Source: DASZIT01 sp963709665 (GTDB lineage Bacteria > Actinomycetota > Acidimicrobiia > Acidimicrobiales > RAAP-2). From it: a stretch of 64,000 bases of DNA. A program made the position numbers and the translations under genes. The stretch lies in the NCBI GenBank assembly GCA_963709665.1, contig CAVPWU010000011.1, forward strand, positions 270,911-334,910, in the 5' to 3' direction. The number at the start of each line of letters is the position of its first letter. The stretch's first letter is position 1. The notes beneath the pieces were generated by a model, which was not told the origin of the DNA, ran no database searches, and saw only the letters and a list, made by a program, of their open reading frames with translations. Of the stretch, positions 51,671 to 60,529 are shown in pieces.

Positions 51671-51734
51671 CAGTTGCCCTGCCGGTCAGTTGCCCTGCCG
51701 GTCAGTTGCCCTGCCGGTCAGTTGCCCTGCCGGG
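51671..51734. repeat. Four tandem 16-bp repeats at the anti-sigma gene end
   Basis: Four copies of CAGTTGCCCTGCCGGT (last base G in the fourth). On the minus strand the unit contains the last codons and stop of the anti-sigma gene, so the 3' end has been copied three extra times downstream. No spacers, so not a CRISPR. Confidence 0.9.
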
Positions 51735-52038
51735 CGCCCTCTTCCTTGAGTGCCTGGTGGACGCGGTCGAGCAGGGCGTCGGGCACATGGTCCTTGCACC
51801 GGTTGGCGATGACCTTGCGCAACTCGCTCTCGAAGCCGAAGACGTCGACGCACGGCCCGCACATGTCGAGGTGTCGGGCGATCTCCACCCGTCGCTCCTC
51901 GGTCAGCTCGCCGTCGAGGTAGTAGTAGAGACGCTCGATGGTCTCGTCGCAGTCGAGGAACCCGGCCGGCGGTCCGGTCCCCGGGGCGACCGCATCAGCG
52001 GTCTTCCTCAGTGGTGACTCGTGCTCTCCCACGCTCAC
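51718..52038 (-). CDS. rsrA: Zinc anti-sigma factor, RsrA/mycothiol-system type
   Basis: About 106 residues. ZAS motif with His56-x3-Cys60-x2-Cys63 (HLDMCGPC) and an upstream Cys30, 26 residues before the His, as in RsrA, so zinc binding with disulfide switching is likely. YYYLDGELTEERR is the usual helix. It would hold the neighbouring ECF sigma factor inactive until thiol oxidation. Start GTG 52038 (GGGAG nearby) or GTG 52032. Its final codons lie in the 16-bp tandem repeat. Confidence 0.92.
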   Translation of the reverse strand: MSVGEHESPLRKTADAVAPGTGPPAGFLDCDETIERLYYYLDGELTEERRVEIARHLDMCGPCVDVFGFESELRKVIANRCKDHVPDALLDRVHQALKEEGARQGN

Positions 52039-52045
52039 GTTCTCC

Positions 52046-52624
52046 CTACCTACCGTCGCCGGCTGCGCCGACCAGGCCCCGTTGGGTCCCGAACTCGAAC
52101 AACGCCTTCTGCAGCGCCTTTCTTCCACGGTGGATGCGGCTCATCACCGTTCCGATCGGGACATCGGTGATCTCGGCGATCTCCTTGTAGGAGAACCCCT
52201 CCACATCGGCGAGCAGCACGGCCATCCGGAAGGTGTCGGGGAGCGACTCGATGGCCGCCTTCACGTCGTCATCGGTGAAGCGGTCGAGGGCCTCGTCCTC
52301 GGCGCTCCGGCCCAGCCCGCCGGCCTGCGGCCCGGTGAGGTGGTGGTAGAGGTACAGGTCCTCGACGTCCTCCACATCGGCGATCTCCGGGCGGCGCTTC
52401 TTCGCCCGGTAGGTGTTGATGTAGGTGTTGGTGAGGATCCGGTAGAGCCACGCCTTGAGGTTGGTGCCCGCCTCGAAGCTGCCGAAGGCGCGGTAGGCCT
52501 TCAGATACGTCTCCTGGACGAGGTCCTCGGCGTCCGAGGGATTCCGCGTCATGCGCAACGCCGCCGAGTACAGGGCGGGCATGTACTCCATGGCGAGGTC
52601 GGAGAATTCCGCCTGATCAGCCAT
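52046..52624 (-). CDS. sigR: ECF RNA polymerase sigma factor, SigR/SigH type
   Basis: About 192 residues. Region 2: YMPALYSAALRMTRNPSDAE, DLVQETYLKAYRAFGSFE, AWLYRILTNTYINTYR; region 4: LPDTFRMAVLLADVEGFSYK and IPVGTV-like VPIGTVMSRIHRGRKAL. This is the thiol-oxidative-stress sigma group paired with RsrA. Start ATG 52624 (or GTG 52639), seven bases separate it from the anti-sigma gene. Confidence 0.93.
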   Translation of the reverse strand: MADQAEFSDLAMEYMPALYSAALRMTRNPSDAEDLVQETYLKAYRAFGSFEAGTNLKAWLYRILTNTYINTYRAKKRRPEIADVEDVEDLYLYHHLTGPQAGGLGRSAEDEALDRFTDDDVKAAIESLPDTFRMAVLLADVEGFSYKEIAEITDVPIGTVMSRIHRGRKALQKALFEFGTQRGLVGAAGDGR

Positions 52625-52713
52625 CCCTGCACCGTACACGGACGGTGGTCGGCACGGGACGGCGCCCGGTGGCGGGCCGGTTCCCCTCGCCGGCCGGGCG
52701 GGAACCCGCCGGC

Positions 52714-53931
52714 TCAGTCCACCAGCGCCTGGTACACCAGCGCCCGCAGCTGCGAGCGGAAGGGGTAGAGGGTGGAGGGTGCCACCTGGGTCATGAAGAT
52801 GGCGGTGACGTCCTCGACCGGGTCCACCCAGAAGGCGGTGCTGGCCGCCCCGCCCCAGTAGTACTCCCCGTAGGAGCCGACGGTGGCGGTGACGGCCGGG
52901 CCCAGCCCCACCGCGAAGCCCAGCCCGAAGCCGACGCCGTCGAAGCCCGACTCCCCGAAGCCGCCGGTGGCGAACGCCGCCAGGTCACCGCCGCCGGGCA
53001 GGTGGTTGCAGGTCATCAGCTCCAGGGTCTTCCGGCCGAGGATCCGTACGCCGTCGAGCTGGCCCTCGCCGAGGAGCATCTGACAGAACCGGAGGTAGTC
53101 GCCGGAGGTGGAGACCATGCCCCCGGCCCCCGACAGGTACGAGCGGCGTCGACGGTAGCTACTGGTGGCCGGGTCGTCGAGGAGGGTCGGTGGTGCATCG
53201 GTGGCATGGAGGTAGCAGGCGGCCAGTCGTTGGCCGGCGTCGTCGGGCACCCAGAATCCGGTGTCCTCCATCCCCAGGGGCCCGGTGACCGACTCGGCGA
53301 CGTACTCGTCGAAGGGCCGGCCGGACAGGATCTCCACCAGCCGTCCGCAGATGTCGGTGGAGAGCCCGTAGTTGAACCGGGTCCCGGGGTGGAACTTCAG
53401 CGGCAGCCCGGCCAGCAGGTCGGTGGCCCGCTCGAGGGTCATGCCCGACGCCGCCGCCCGGAGGGCGGCGTAGTAGCGGTGGTCGACCGGGTGGTCGGGC
53501 ACCACCGCTCCCGGCAGCCCGGACATGTGCATCAGCAGGTCGCGGATGGTCATGGGACGGGCCGGCTCCACCAGCCGGGACGGTCCGCCCTCGACGCTCT
53601 CCTCCACCCGCAGGTCCCCCCACGCCGGGATGTACCGGTCCACCGGGTCGGTGAGCAGGAAGGCGCCCTGCTCGTACAGCTGCATGAGGGCGACCGAGGT
53701 GATCGGCTTGGACATCGAGTAGATCCGCCAGATGGTGTCCTCCGCCACCGGCGTGTCCCGCTCCCGGTCCATGACCCCCAACGACCGGAAGTAGCCCACC
53801 GCCCCGCCCCGGGCCACGGTGATCTGGCAGCCGGGGACCTTGCCGGTCTCCACGTACCGGCGGCCGAAGTGCTCGGTGATCCGCTCCAGCCGGTCGGGGT
53901 CCAGGCCGGCGGCGGCGGGGTCGACCTCCAC
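52714..53931 (-). CDS. Serine beta-lactamase-fold hydrolase/esterase (class C-like)
   Basis: About 405 residues. SxxK motif IYSMSKPITSVALMQL; the Tyr motif is FNYGLSTDICGRLVE; TIRDLLMHMSGLPG. These are mostly esterases or peptidases, not drug-resistance enzymes. No signal peptide is obvious, suggesting a cytoplasmic esterase. GTG 53931 is eight bases after the acyl-CoA dehydrogenase stop, so the two are cotranscribed. Confidence 0.85.
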   Translation of the reverse strand: MEVDPAAAGLDPDRLERITEHFGRRYVETGKVPGCQITVARGGAVGYFRSLGVMDRERDTPVAEDTIWRIYSMSKPITSVALMQLYEQGAFLLTDPVDRYIPAWGDLRVEESVEGGPSRLVEPARPMTIRDLLMHMSGLPGAVVPDHPVDHRYYAALRAAASGMTLERATDLLAGLPLKFHPGTRFNYGLSTDICGRLVEILSGRPFDEYVAESVTGPLGMEDTGFWVPDDAGQRLAACYLHATDAPPTLLDDPATSSYRRRRSYLSGAGGMVSTSGDYLRFCQMLLGEGQLDGVRILGRKTLELMTCNHLPGGGDLAAFATGGFGESGFDGVGFGLGFAVGLGPAVTATVGSYGEYYWGGAASTAFWVDPVEDVTAIFMTQVAPSTLYPFRSQLRALVYQALVD

Positions 53932-53939
53932 GCCGCGCC

Positions 53940-55346
53940 TCAGGCGTTCTTGGGCAGGTCGGCGAAGGCCGTGGTGCGGTCGTTGTTGGGCTCCTTGGGG
54001 AGGCCCAGCACCCGCTCGCCGATGATGTTCCGCTGGATCTGGTCGGTCCCGCCGTAGATCGGGGGCGCCTGGGCCAGCAGGGCCAGCTCGGTGACGAAGT
54101 GGATGGCCGGATCCTTCACGGCGTCGGCCAGCGACGCCCGGTCCTCGGCGTGGTAGGCGTGCAGCATGCCGGCGGCGCCGGCGATCTGCATGCCCAGGTC
54201 CCGGGAGAGCCGCATGATGTGGCTCATCGACAGCTTGGAGATGTTGGGCATCCCCGGGATGTCGGAGCCGGACGCCTTGGCCGCCTTGAGGCGGAGGCCG
54301 TTGAACCGCCCGAGCTCCCCCCAGGTGTAGAGCCGGGCCAGGCCCTGCCGGATGAGGGGGTCCCGGTCGGTGCCGTTCCGCTTGGCCACGTCGAGCAGCA
54401 GGCCGGCGCCGCCCCCCATGGCCCGGCGCATGGTCGACTCGTCCCCCGGGTCGTCGCCGCCGGCCCTGTCGCCGCTGGCCCCCTCGCCGCCGGCCGCCGC
54501 CACGCTGGCTCCGGCTCCGGCCCGCCCCGGTCGCTTCCCGCGGTCGGCCACGAAGTCGCCGGCCCGGCGGTCGAGGTCCCCGCCCACGGTGCCGGGGGTG
54601 GCCACGCTGGCGGCGGCGCTGCCGCCACCGGAGCCCAGGCCGGCCCGCTCGTTGGCCAGGGTGGTGTTGGCCACCGCCCATCCCTGGTTGCGACCGCCGA
54701 TGATGGCGTCGTCCGCCACCCGGGCGTCGGTGAGGAAGACCTCGTTGAAGAGGGCCCGCCCGGTCATCTCGGTGAGGGGTCGGACCTCCACCCCGGGCTG
54801 GACCATCGGGAAGGCGAAGTAGGTGATGCCCTGGTGCTTGGGCACGTCGGGGTCGGTGCGGGCCAGCAGCATCCCGAGATCGGCCTTCTGGCCGTTGGAC
54901 GTCCACACCTTCTGGCCGTTCACGATCCACTCGTCGCCGTCCTGGACGGCCCGGGTCTGCAGGCCGGCCAGGTCCGACCCGGCCGAGGGCTCGCTGAACA
55001 GCTGGCACCACGACCGGGCGCCGGTGACGATGTCCCGGACGTACCGGTCGATCTGCTCCTGGGTGCCGTGGGTGGCGATGGTCGGGGCGGCCAGCAGCAG
55101 CCCCAGCCCACCGGGGGCGGGGAGGGCGCCGAAGCGCTCGATGGCCTGGGCCACCCGGACGGCGTCGTTGCGGGGCATGCCCCTGCCGTAGGCGTTGGTG
55201 GGGAGGTTGGGGGCCGACCAGCCGGCCAGTCCCATCCGCTCCCACCACTGGCGGACGGTGAGGTCCGGGTCCCAGTTGTCGTCGAGCCAGGTGTCGAGCT
55301 CGTCGAAGATGGCCTCGGTCGACTCGGTGGTTGCGGTGTCGCTCAT
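53940..55346 (-). CDS. Acyl-CoA dehydrogenase family protein
   Basis: 468 residues. SIG1 QLFSEPSAGSDLAGLQTRA, WIVNGQKVWTSNGQKADLGM, SIG2 region PPIYGGTDQIQRNIIGERVLG. A Gly/Ala/Arg/Asp-rich insert (~245-310) separates the beta and C-terminal helical domains, longer than in most relatives. Flavoenzyme oxidising an acyl-CoA; the substrate is unknown. ATG 55346. Three 12-bp tandem repeats lie just upstream (55362-55397). Confidence 0.92.
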   Translation of the reverse strand: MSDTATTESTEAIFDELDTWLDDNWDPDLTVRQWWERMGLAGWSAPNLPTNAYGRGMPRNDAVRVAQAIERFGALPAPGGLGLLLAAPTIATHGTQEQIDRYVRDIVTGARSWCQLFSEPSAGSDLAGLQTRAVQDGDEWIVNGQKVWTSNGQKADLGMLLARTDPDVPKHQGITYFAFPMVQPGVEVRPLTEMTGRALFNEVFLTDARVADDAIIGGRNQGWAVANTTLANERAGLGSGGGSAAASVATPGTVGGDLDRRAGDFVADRGKRPGRAGAGASVAAAGGEGASGDRAGGDDPGDESTMRRAMGGGAGLLLDVAKRNGTDRDPLIRQGLARLYTWGELGRFNGLRLKAAKASGSDIPGMPNISKLSMSHIMRLSRDLGMQIAGAAGMLHAYHAEDRASLADAVKDPAIHFVTELALLAQAPPIYGGTDQIQRNIIGERVLGLPKEPNNDRTTAFADLPKNA

Positions 55347-55361
55347 GGTTCCCCCCAGAGG

Positions 55362-55397
55362 CGGTGTGTCGCGCGGTGTGTCCCGCGGTGTGTCGGG
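55362..55397. repeat. Three 12-bp tandem repeats in the leader
   Basis: CGGTGTGTCGCG, CGGTGTGTCCCG and CGGTGTGTCGGG in a row, 15 bp before the acyl-CoA dehydrogenase start. Confidence 0.8.
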
Positions 55398-55468
55398 CGT
55401 GCGAGCCTCGGCGGTGCGAAAGCTCACGAGGGTGCTATCACAGCCGATGGGACCGACGGGTGTCGAAC

Positions 55469-56206
55469 TCAGAGGGCGCCGGGCAGCACCCGGGGCTCGA
55501 TGCGCTCCTCCACCGCCTCGTCGCCCCGACGGCGGACCCGGTAGGCGGCCCGTCCCGTCACCTCGCTGACCGCCTCGACCAGCTCGGTGCCCTGGTAGAC
55601 GAGCCCCACGCCGTCGTCGGTGGCGTACCCGTCGGGCAGCGTGCCGTCGGCCACCAGCCGCTGGAGGACCGGCCGGCGCCGGGGCTCGGAGTCGTAGTGG
55701 ACGCCGTTGGAGTACGGCACCAGGCCGAGGCCGTCGGTGACCGGGCGGAGCTCGGGTCCGAAGGAGTCGGTGGTCCCCCCGACGTGCCAGCAGATCGAGC
55801 CGGCCGACACCCCGCCCAGGACCACCCCGGCCTCCCAGACCTCGCGGAACACGCGGTCGAGGCCGTGCACCCGCCACACCGCCAGCAGGTTGGCCACGCT
55901 CCCGCCGCCCACCCACACGGTGTCGTGCTCCAGGAGGAAGCCCTGCAGGTCGTCCACGTTGGGCATGACGAAGAGGTTGAGGTGGTGGACGGCGACACCG
56001 GCTGTCCGGCCCGCCTCGTTGAGCATGGCGTTCCACCAGAGCTGGTCCCCCATGGCGGTGCCCACGTGGCACAGGGTGGGCCTCCGGCCGCTCACCCCCG
56101 ACCGCTCGAGGGAGTGGTGGATCAGGGGACCGAACTCGGGCTCGCCCCGCGCCCCCCGGCGGAGGCCCCCGGAGGTGGCCACGATGGTCGGCTGGTCGGC
56201 GGGCAC
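55469..56206 (-). CDS. Peptidase E-like (S51) class I glutamine-amidotransferase-fold hydrolase
   Basis: 245 residues. Nucleophile elbow GVSAGSICWHVGG and VWVGGGSVANLLAVWRVHG; C-terminal YATDDGVGLVYQG. PepE-type enzymes cleave Asp-X dipeptides. ATG 56206. Lies in the same direction as the acyl-CoA dehydrogenase, 122 bp apart. Confidence 0.88.
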   Translation of the reverse strand: MPADQPTIVATSGGLRRGARGEPEFGPLIHHSLERSGVSGRRPTLCHVGTAMGDQLWWNAMLNEAGRTAGVAVHHLNLFVMPNVDDLQGFLLEHDTVWVGGGSVANLLAVWRVHGLDRVFREVWEAGVVLGGVSAGSICWHVGGTTDSFGPELRPVTDGLGLVPYSNGVHYDSEPRRRPVLQRLVADGTLPDGYATDDGVGLVYQGTELVEAVSEVTGRAAYRVRRRGDEAVEERIEPRVLPGAL

Positions 56207-56243
56207 GGCCTGAAGCTACCGGCGCCGGGCCCGGCGGCGACAG

Positions 56244-57251
56244 TCAGAGCGAGACGATGACCTTGCCGGTGTTCCCGCCGCTGAACAGGAGGTTGAGCGC
56301 CTCGCCGGCGTGCTCCAGTCCCTCCACCACGTGCTCCCGGTGCTGGATCCGCCCCTCCATCACCCACCCCGCCATCTTCACCTGCGCCTCGGGGAAGCGG
56401 TCCAGGTAGTCGAGGATCAGGAAGCCCTCCATCCTCGACCGCTTGACGATGAGGTTGAGGTAGTTCCGGGGCCCGACCGGGCGATCCTCGTTGTACTGGG
56501 AGATGGCCCCGCACAGCACCACCCGGGCGTGCAGGGCCAGCTGGGCGAGCCCGGCGTCGAGGGTCTCGCCGCCGACGTTGTCGAAGAACACGTCGATGCC
56601 GTCCGGGCAGGCCCGGCGGAGGCGGGCCGGGACCGACTCGGTCCGGTAGTTGATGGCGTCATCGAAGCCCAGCTCGTCGGTGAGCCACGCGCACTTCTCG
56701 TCGGTGCCGGCGATGCCCACCACCCGGGCGGCCTCGGCGATCCGGGCCAGCTGCCCCACCACCGACCCGGTGGCGCCGGCCGCCCCCGAGACGACCACCG
56801 TGTCGCCGGGCCGGGGAGCCCCGATGTCGAACAGGCCGAAGTAGGCGGTCATCCCGGTGACGCCGTAGACGCCGATGGCCGCTCCCGGATCGACGCCGGG
56901 TGGCAGGACGGTCATCGACTCGGCACCGGGGCCGGCCAGCACGTACTCCTGCCAGCCGGTCATGCCGAACACCTGGCTGCCCTCCGGGAGGGCCCCGCTC
57001 CGGCTGGCCACCACCTCGCCGACCCCGCCGCTGCGGACCGTCTCGCCGATCCCGATGGGGGGCAGGTAGCCGGGGGCGTCGTCCATCCACGTGCGGATGG
57101 TCGGGTCGATGGAGAGGTGGCGCACCCGGACCAGGGCCTGGCCCTCCCCGGGCTCCGGGACGGGCGCCGAGTCGTCGACGGTGAGGTTGTCGGCGGTCAC
57201 CAGGCCGGAGGGTCGCGACGCCAGCAGGATCCGACGGTAGGTGTCGGTCAT
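56244..57251 (-). CDS. NADPH-dependent MDR oxidoreductase (CurA/prostaglandin-reductase type)
   Basis: 335 residues. Zinc-free MDR: GEGQALVRVRHLSIDPTIRT, the NADPH motif VSGAAGATGSVVGQLARIA, FFDNVGGETLD and VVLCGAISQYN. Reduces alpha,beta-unsaturated ketones or similar. ATG 57251; 37 bp before peptidase E. Confidence 0.92.
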   Translation of the reverse strand: MTDTYRRILLASRPSGLVTADNLTVDDSAPVPEPGEGQALVRVRHLSIDPTIRTWMDDAPGYLPPIGIGETVRSGGVGEVVASRSGALPEGSQVFGMTGWQEYVLAGPGAESMTVLPPGVDPGAAIGVYGVTGMTAYFGLFDIGAPRPGDTVVVSGAAGATGSVVGQLARIAEAARVVGIAGTDEKCAWLTDELGFDDAINYRTESVPARLRRACPDGIDVFFDNVGGETLDAGLAQLALHARVVLCGAISQYNEDRPVGPRNYLNLIVKRSRMEGFLILDYLDRFPEAQVKMAGWVMEGRIQHREHVVEGLEHAGEALNLLFSGGNTGKVIVSL

Positions 57252-57335
57252 CGGTCCGTCGTCGTCATGGTGCTGCCTCCCCCGGGGGCGGTGGACCCGT
57301 CCCGCGACCTCACCGTACCCGGCCGCCCGTCCGGT

Positions 57336-58118
57336 TCAGCTGTTGTCCATCCGGAGCTTGAACTGGGTGCCGGTGGGCTCGGTGACCGTGGCCATCCGAC
57401 CGTAGGGGGTGTCCTGGGGGCCGTCCAGCACCGACCCGCCGAGGGCGGCGACCTTGGCCACGCTGGCATCGATGTCGTCGACCTCCCAGTAGATCGACCA
57501 GTGGTCGGGGACCCCCTCGGGGAGGAAGCCCGAGGCGTCCATGATCCCGGCCAGGTTCTCGCCCCCCATCGGGTCCCCCATGGTGCCGTAGCGGAACTCG
57601 TCGGTGTCGCCCACCATGGTGATCTCCCAGTGGAAGACCGAGCGGTAGAAGTCGGCCGAGGCGGTGAAGTCGCGGGTGAACAGCTCGGACCAGCTGGGGG
57701 CCCCGTCCTCGAGCACCACCGTGTAGCCGGGGAACGGCTTCGGCTGCCAGGCCCCCAGGCGGGCCCCGGTGGGATCGGCCAGCACGGCCTGGATGCCCAC
57801 CTCGGGGATCGCCATGGGCGGCACCAGCACCTGACCGCCGTAGGTGACGGCCTCCTCGACCGTCTTGGCCACGTCGTCGGTGGCCAGGTAGATCTTCCAG
57901 CTGTTGTCGGCCGGCATCTCCGGCCCCATGTCCCCCATGCCGCCGGCGATGTCCACCCCGTCCCGCCGGAACATGAAGTACCCCCCGAACTGCGGGTCCG
58001 GCTCGCCGGACTCCCACCCGAAGAGCTCCTTGTAGAAGGCGCGGCTCCCCTCCACGTCGGAGGTCCACAGGTCCACCCAGCAGGGCGAACCGACGGGGGC
58101 GTGGTCACGGGTGGGCAC
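57336..58118 (-). CDS. Double VOC (glyoxalase-fold) protein, Rv0577-like
   Basis: 260 residues, two VOC modules (~10-125, ~140-255): PCWVDLWTSDVEGSRAFYKE and PSWSELFTRDFTASADFYRS. Similar in layout to the mycobacterial 27-kDa antigen Rv0577 (CFP30B), whose function is thought to be aldehyde detoxification; orthology is inferred. GTG 58118 has GGAGGAGG upstream. 84 bp before the MDR gene on the same strand. Confidence 0.9.
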   Translation of the reverse strand: MPTRDHAPVGSPCWVDLWTSDVEGSRAFYKELFGWESGEPDPQFGGYFMFRRDGVDIAGGMGDMGPEMPADNSWKIYLATDDVAKTVEEAVTYGGQVLVPPMAIPEVGIQAVLADPTGARLGAWQPKPFPGYTVVLEDGAPSWSELFTRDFTASADFYRSVFHWEITMVGDTDEFRYGTMGDPMGGENLAGIMDASGFLPEGVPDHWSIYWEVDDIDASVAKVAALGGSVLDGPQDTPYGRMATVTEPTGTQFKLRMDNS

Positions 58119-58249
58119 TGGGGGGCCTCCTCCGGGGTCGGGGCACGGGGCCGTGCGGGCTGACCCGACGGTACCCCGGGATCGGCCGCTCCGCTCCCCC
58201 CCGGGCAGCCCCGGCTTGGACCCCGCGGTCGGTGGGTACATCCGGGGGC

Positions 58250-59227
58250 ATGACCGTGATCGGCTACACGATGATGTGCGAACAGACGGGACCGAAGGAG
58301 TTGGTCCGCGACGTCCAGCTGGCGGAGGCCGCCGGATTCGACTTCGCGGTGATCTCGGATCACTACTTCCCGTGGGTGGAGGCGATGGGCCACTCGCCCT
58401 ACGCCTGGTCGGTGCTGGGGGCGGCGGCCCAGGTCACCTCGCGGATCGAGCTCATGACCTACGTCACCTGCCCGATCAAGCGGTACCACCCGGCGGTGGT
58501 GGCCCAGAAGGCGGCCACCGTCGGGCTCCTCTCCGACGGCCGGTTCACCCTCGGACTCGGCGCCGGGGAGAACCTCAACGAGCACGTCACCGGTGGCGGG
58601 TGGCCGCCGGTCAACGTGCGCCACCAGATGCTCGACGAGGCCGTCGAGATCATCCGCCTCCTGTGGGGCGGCGGCTACGTGAACTTCGACGGGCGGCACT
58701 TCCGGGTCGACTCGGCCAAGCTGTGGGACCTGCCCGACGAGCCCCTGCGCCTGGGGGTGGCGGCCTCCGGCCGGCAGTCGGGCGAGCTCGCCGGTCGCAC
58801 GGCCGACTGCCTCATCGCCGTCGAACCCTCCCCGGCCATCGTCGACGCCTTCGACGCCGCCGGCGGGTCCGGCAAGCCACGGGTCGGTCAGCTGCCGGTG
58901 AGCTACGACCCGGACCGGGACACCGCCATCACACGCGCGCTCGAGCTGTTCGGCTGGTTCGGGGGCGGGTGGAAGGTCAATGCGGAGCTGCCGGGCACGG
59001 CGGCGTTCGAGGCGGCCTCGAGCCCCGTGCGAGCCGACGACATCGCCGACGCCATCCCGTGCGGGGACTCGGTGGAGGCGGTGGTCGGGGCGGTCCAGGA
59101 GTTCGCCAAGGCCGGCTTCACCCACGTGGCGCTGTGCCAGATCGGTGGGGACACCCAGCCGGGCTTCATCGAGTGGTGGAAGCGGGACCTCGGACCGGCG
59201 TTGGGCGCGTCGACCGACCCCGATTGA
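58250..59227 (+). CDS. F420-dependent LLM-class oxidoreductase (G6PDH-like family)
   Basis: 325 residues. TIM-barrel with VIGYTMMCEQTGPKELVRDV, FAVISDHYFPWVEAMGHSPY, YVTCPIKRYHPAVVAQKAAT, LGLGAGENLNEHVTG. This is the subgroup typified by F420-dependent glucose-6-phosphate dehydrogenase and related reductases; the substrate is unknown. ATG 58250. Divergent from the VOC gene; the next gene follows after 63 bp. Confidence 0.9.
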   Translation: MTVIGYTMMCEQTGPKELVRDVQLAEAAGFDFAVISDHYFPWVEAMGHSPYAWSVLGAAAQVTSRIELMTYVTCPIKRYHPAVVAQKAATVGLLSDGRFTLGLGAGENLNEHVTGGGWPPVNVRHQMLDEAVEIIRLLWGGGYVNFDGRHFRVDSAKLWDLPDEPLRLGVAASGRQSGELAGRTADCLIAVEPSPAIVDAFDAAGGSGKPRVGQLPVSYDPDRDTAITRALELFGWFGGGWKVNAELPGTAAFEAASSPVRADDIADAIPCGDSVEAVVGAVQEFAKAGFTHVALCQIGGDTQPGFIEWWKRDLGPALGASTDPD

Positions 59228-59236
59228 CATCTATTC

Positions 59237-59253
59237 TTACACCTGGCAACCTG
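59237..59253 (+). promoter_or_regulatory. Partial copy of the tetR operator upstream of the unknown-protein gene
   Basis: TTACACCTGGCAACCTG matches the right part of the palindrome at 63245-63268 (TTACACATGTCAACCTG) at 15 of 17 positions. It lies 38 bp before the gene at 59291. The left arm is not conserved. Confidence 0.5.
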
Positions 59254-59290
59254 TCGACGGAACGTCCAGGGCGGCCGGCCAGGGGGAAGC

Positions 59291-60529
59291 ATGCACGACG
59301 GTTCAACCTCGGAGGCGACCGGCGGCACCCACCGTTCCCTCGCCGGCCTCTCCCACGACGAGCTGGGCACGCTGGCCCGTGAGTACCTGCTGGCCGGGCA
59401 CCTGATCGACCGGGCCGGGATGCCCTTCGCCATGGAGAGGGGGCTCGAGGTGATGACCGAGATCGCCATCCAGGAGTGGATGGGCGCCAGCCCGGTCTAC
59501 ACCAGGCGCATGCAGCGCCTCCTCGGGTTCGAGGGGGACACCGTCGAGGTCGCCCTCAAGGGCATGCAGCTCGACATCGGGGCCCCGCCGGAGTTCATGG
59601 ACTTCCGCATGGGGGTGGAGGACGACCATCACGGCTCGTTCCACCTCGACCACTGCGGGGCGCTGATGGACGTCGAGCCGATGGGGGAGAAGATGGTGGT
59701 GGCGATGTGCCACCACATCGAGGACCCCACCTTCGACGCCACCGGGTGGGCGACCAACCCGAAGCTGCGGATGCGCCCGGTCCACCGGCCCCCACGCACC
59801 CCGGCCGATCGGCACCCGCACTGCGCCTGGACGGTGACCATCGACCCCGAGGAGCCGGACACGCCGACCCCGGAGCGGGCGTTGGCGATCGGCCGGACGA
59901 ACGCCGCCCAGCTGCCGCTGGCGACCATCGGCGACCCGGGTGACGACGGGCTCGCCGACTACTCGGGCCCCCTCGACCCCGACCTCCGGGTTCCGGAGTT
60001 CTCGTCCCCGGTCCTCCGGGCGCTCCTCGACGAGGTGGCGCTGCAGGGCCACCTGCTGGTCCTGTCGTTCGCCTCGGCGGTGGCCGAGCACTACGACGAG
60101 GCGCAGGCCCGGGACATCGTGGCCAGACAGTTCACCGGCGTGGCCGGGGTGGCGGCCGACCGTCTGGCCCGGGCCTTCGGGCTGGGGGACTCGGCCGCCG
60201 ACGTGGCCACGGTGTTCGACCTGCACCCGGCCTTCCACCCCCGGGCCTACGTGGACTGGACGGTCGAGCTCGACGGGGACGTGGTCCACCTGACGCTGGG
60301 ACCCGGGCCGGCGCGGTCCGAGGGCTTCGACTCGTGGGTGACGGTGTTGGCGGCGGGCCAGGACCGGGCGCTGCAGGCCATCGCCATGGGCGTGGACCCG
60401 CACTGGACGGTGGAGCCCGAGGGGGAGGGCGCCTGGGTGGTCCGCCGGTCGGAGACCGCAGCCACCGAGCTCGACGAGGTCACCCTCACCAAGTTCTCCA
60501 CCGGTGTGGCCTTCGCCTTCCGGCGGTGA
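59291..60529 (+). CDS. Unknown protein with His/Cys-rich centre (412 aa)
   Basis: 412 residues, no signal peptide or membrane helix. A central block has clustered possible metal or catalytic residues: EDDHHGSFHLDHCGALMDVE and MCHHIEDPTFDATGWATNP, then RPVHRPPRTPADRHPHCAW. The second half (ALLDEVALQGHLLVLSFASA ...) is helical and contains a bend around ADVATVFDLHPAFHP. I do not recognise a characterised family; similar unnamed proteins seem to accompany catabolic actinobacterial clusters. GTGA overlap with the following reductase gene implies joint function. Confidence 0.7.
   Translation: MHDGSTSEATGGTHRSLAGLSHDELGTLAREYLLAGHLIDRAGMPFAMERGLEVMTEIAIQEWMGASPVYTRRMQRLLGFEGDTVEVALKGMQLDIGAPPEFMDFRMGVEDDHHGSFHLDHCGALMDVEPMGEKMVVAMCHHIEDPTFDATGWATNPKLRMRPVHRPPRTPADRHPHCAWTVTIDPEEPDTPTPERALAIGRTNAAQLPLATIGDPGDDGLADYSGPLDPDLRVPEFSSPVLRALLDEVALQGHLLVLSFASAVAEHYDEAQARDIVARQFTGVAGVAADRLARAFGLGDSAADVATVFDLHPAFHPRAYVDWTVELDGDVVHLTLGPGPARSEGFDSWVTVLAAGQDRALQAIAMGVDPHWTVEPEGEGAWVVRRSETAATELDEVTLTKFSTGVAFAFRR

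Noticed and set aside
51671..51734. Possible CRISPR array
   Set aside because: Four 16-bp copies abut with no spacers; it is a simple tandem repeat at a gene end.
53940..56072. 710-codon frame that would fuse peptidase-E-antisense sequence to the acyl-CoA dehydrogenase
   Set aside because: The conserved dehydrogenase begins at ATG 55346; upstream residues are Arg/Gly noise overlapping the pepE gene in another frame.
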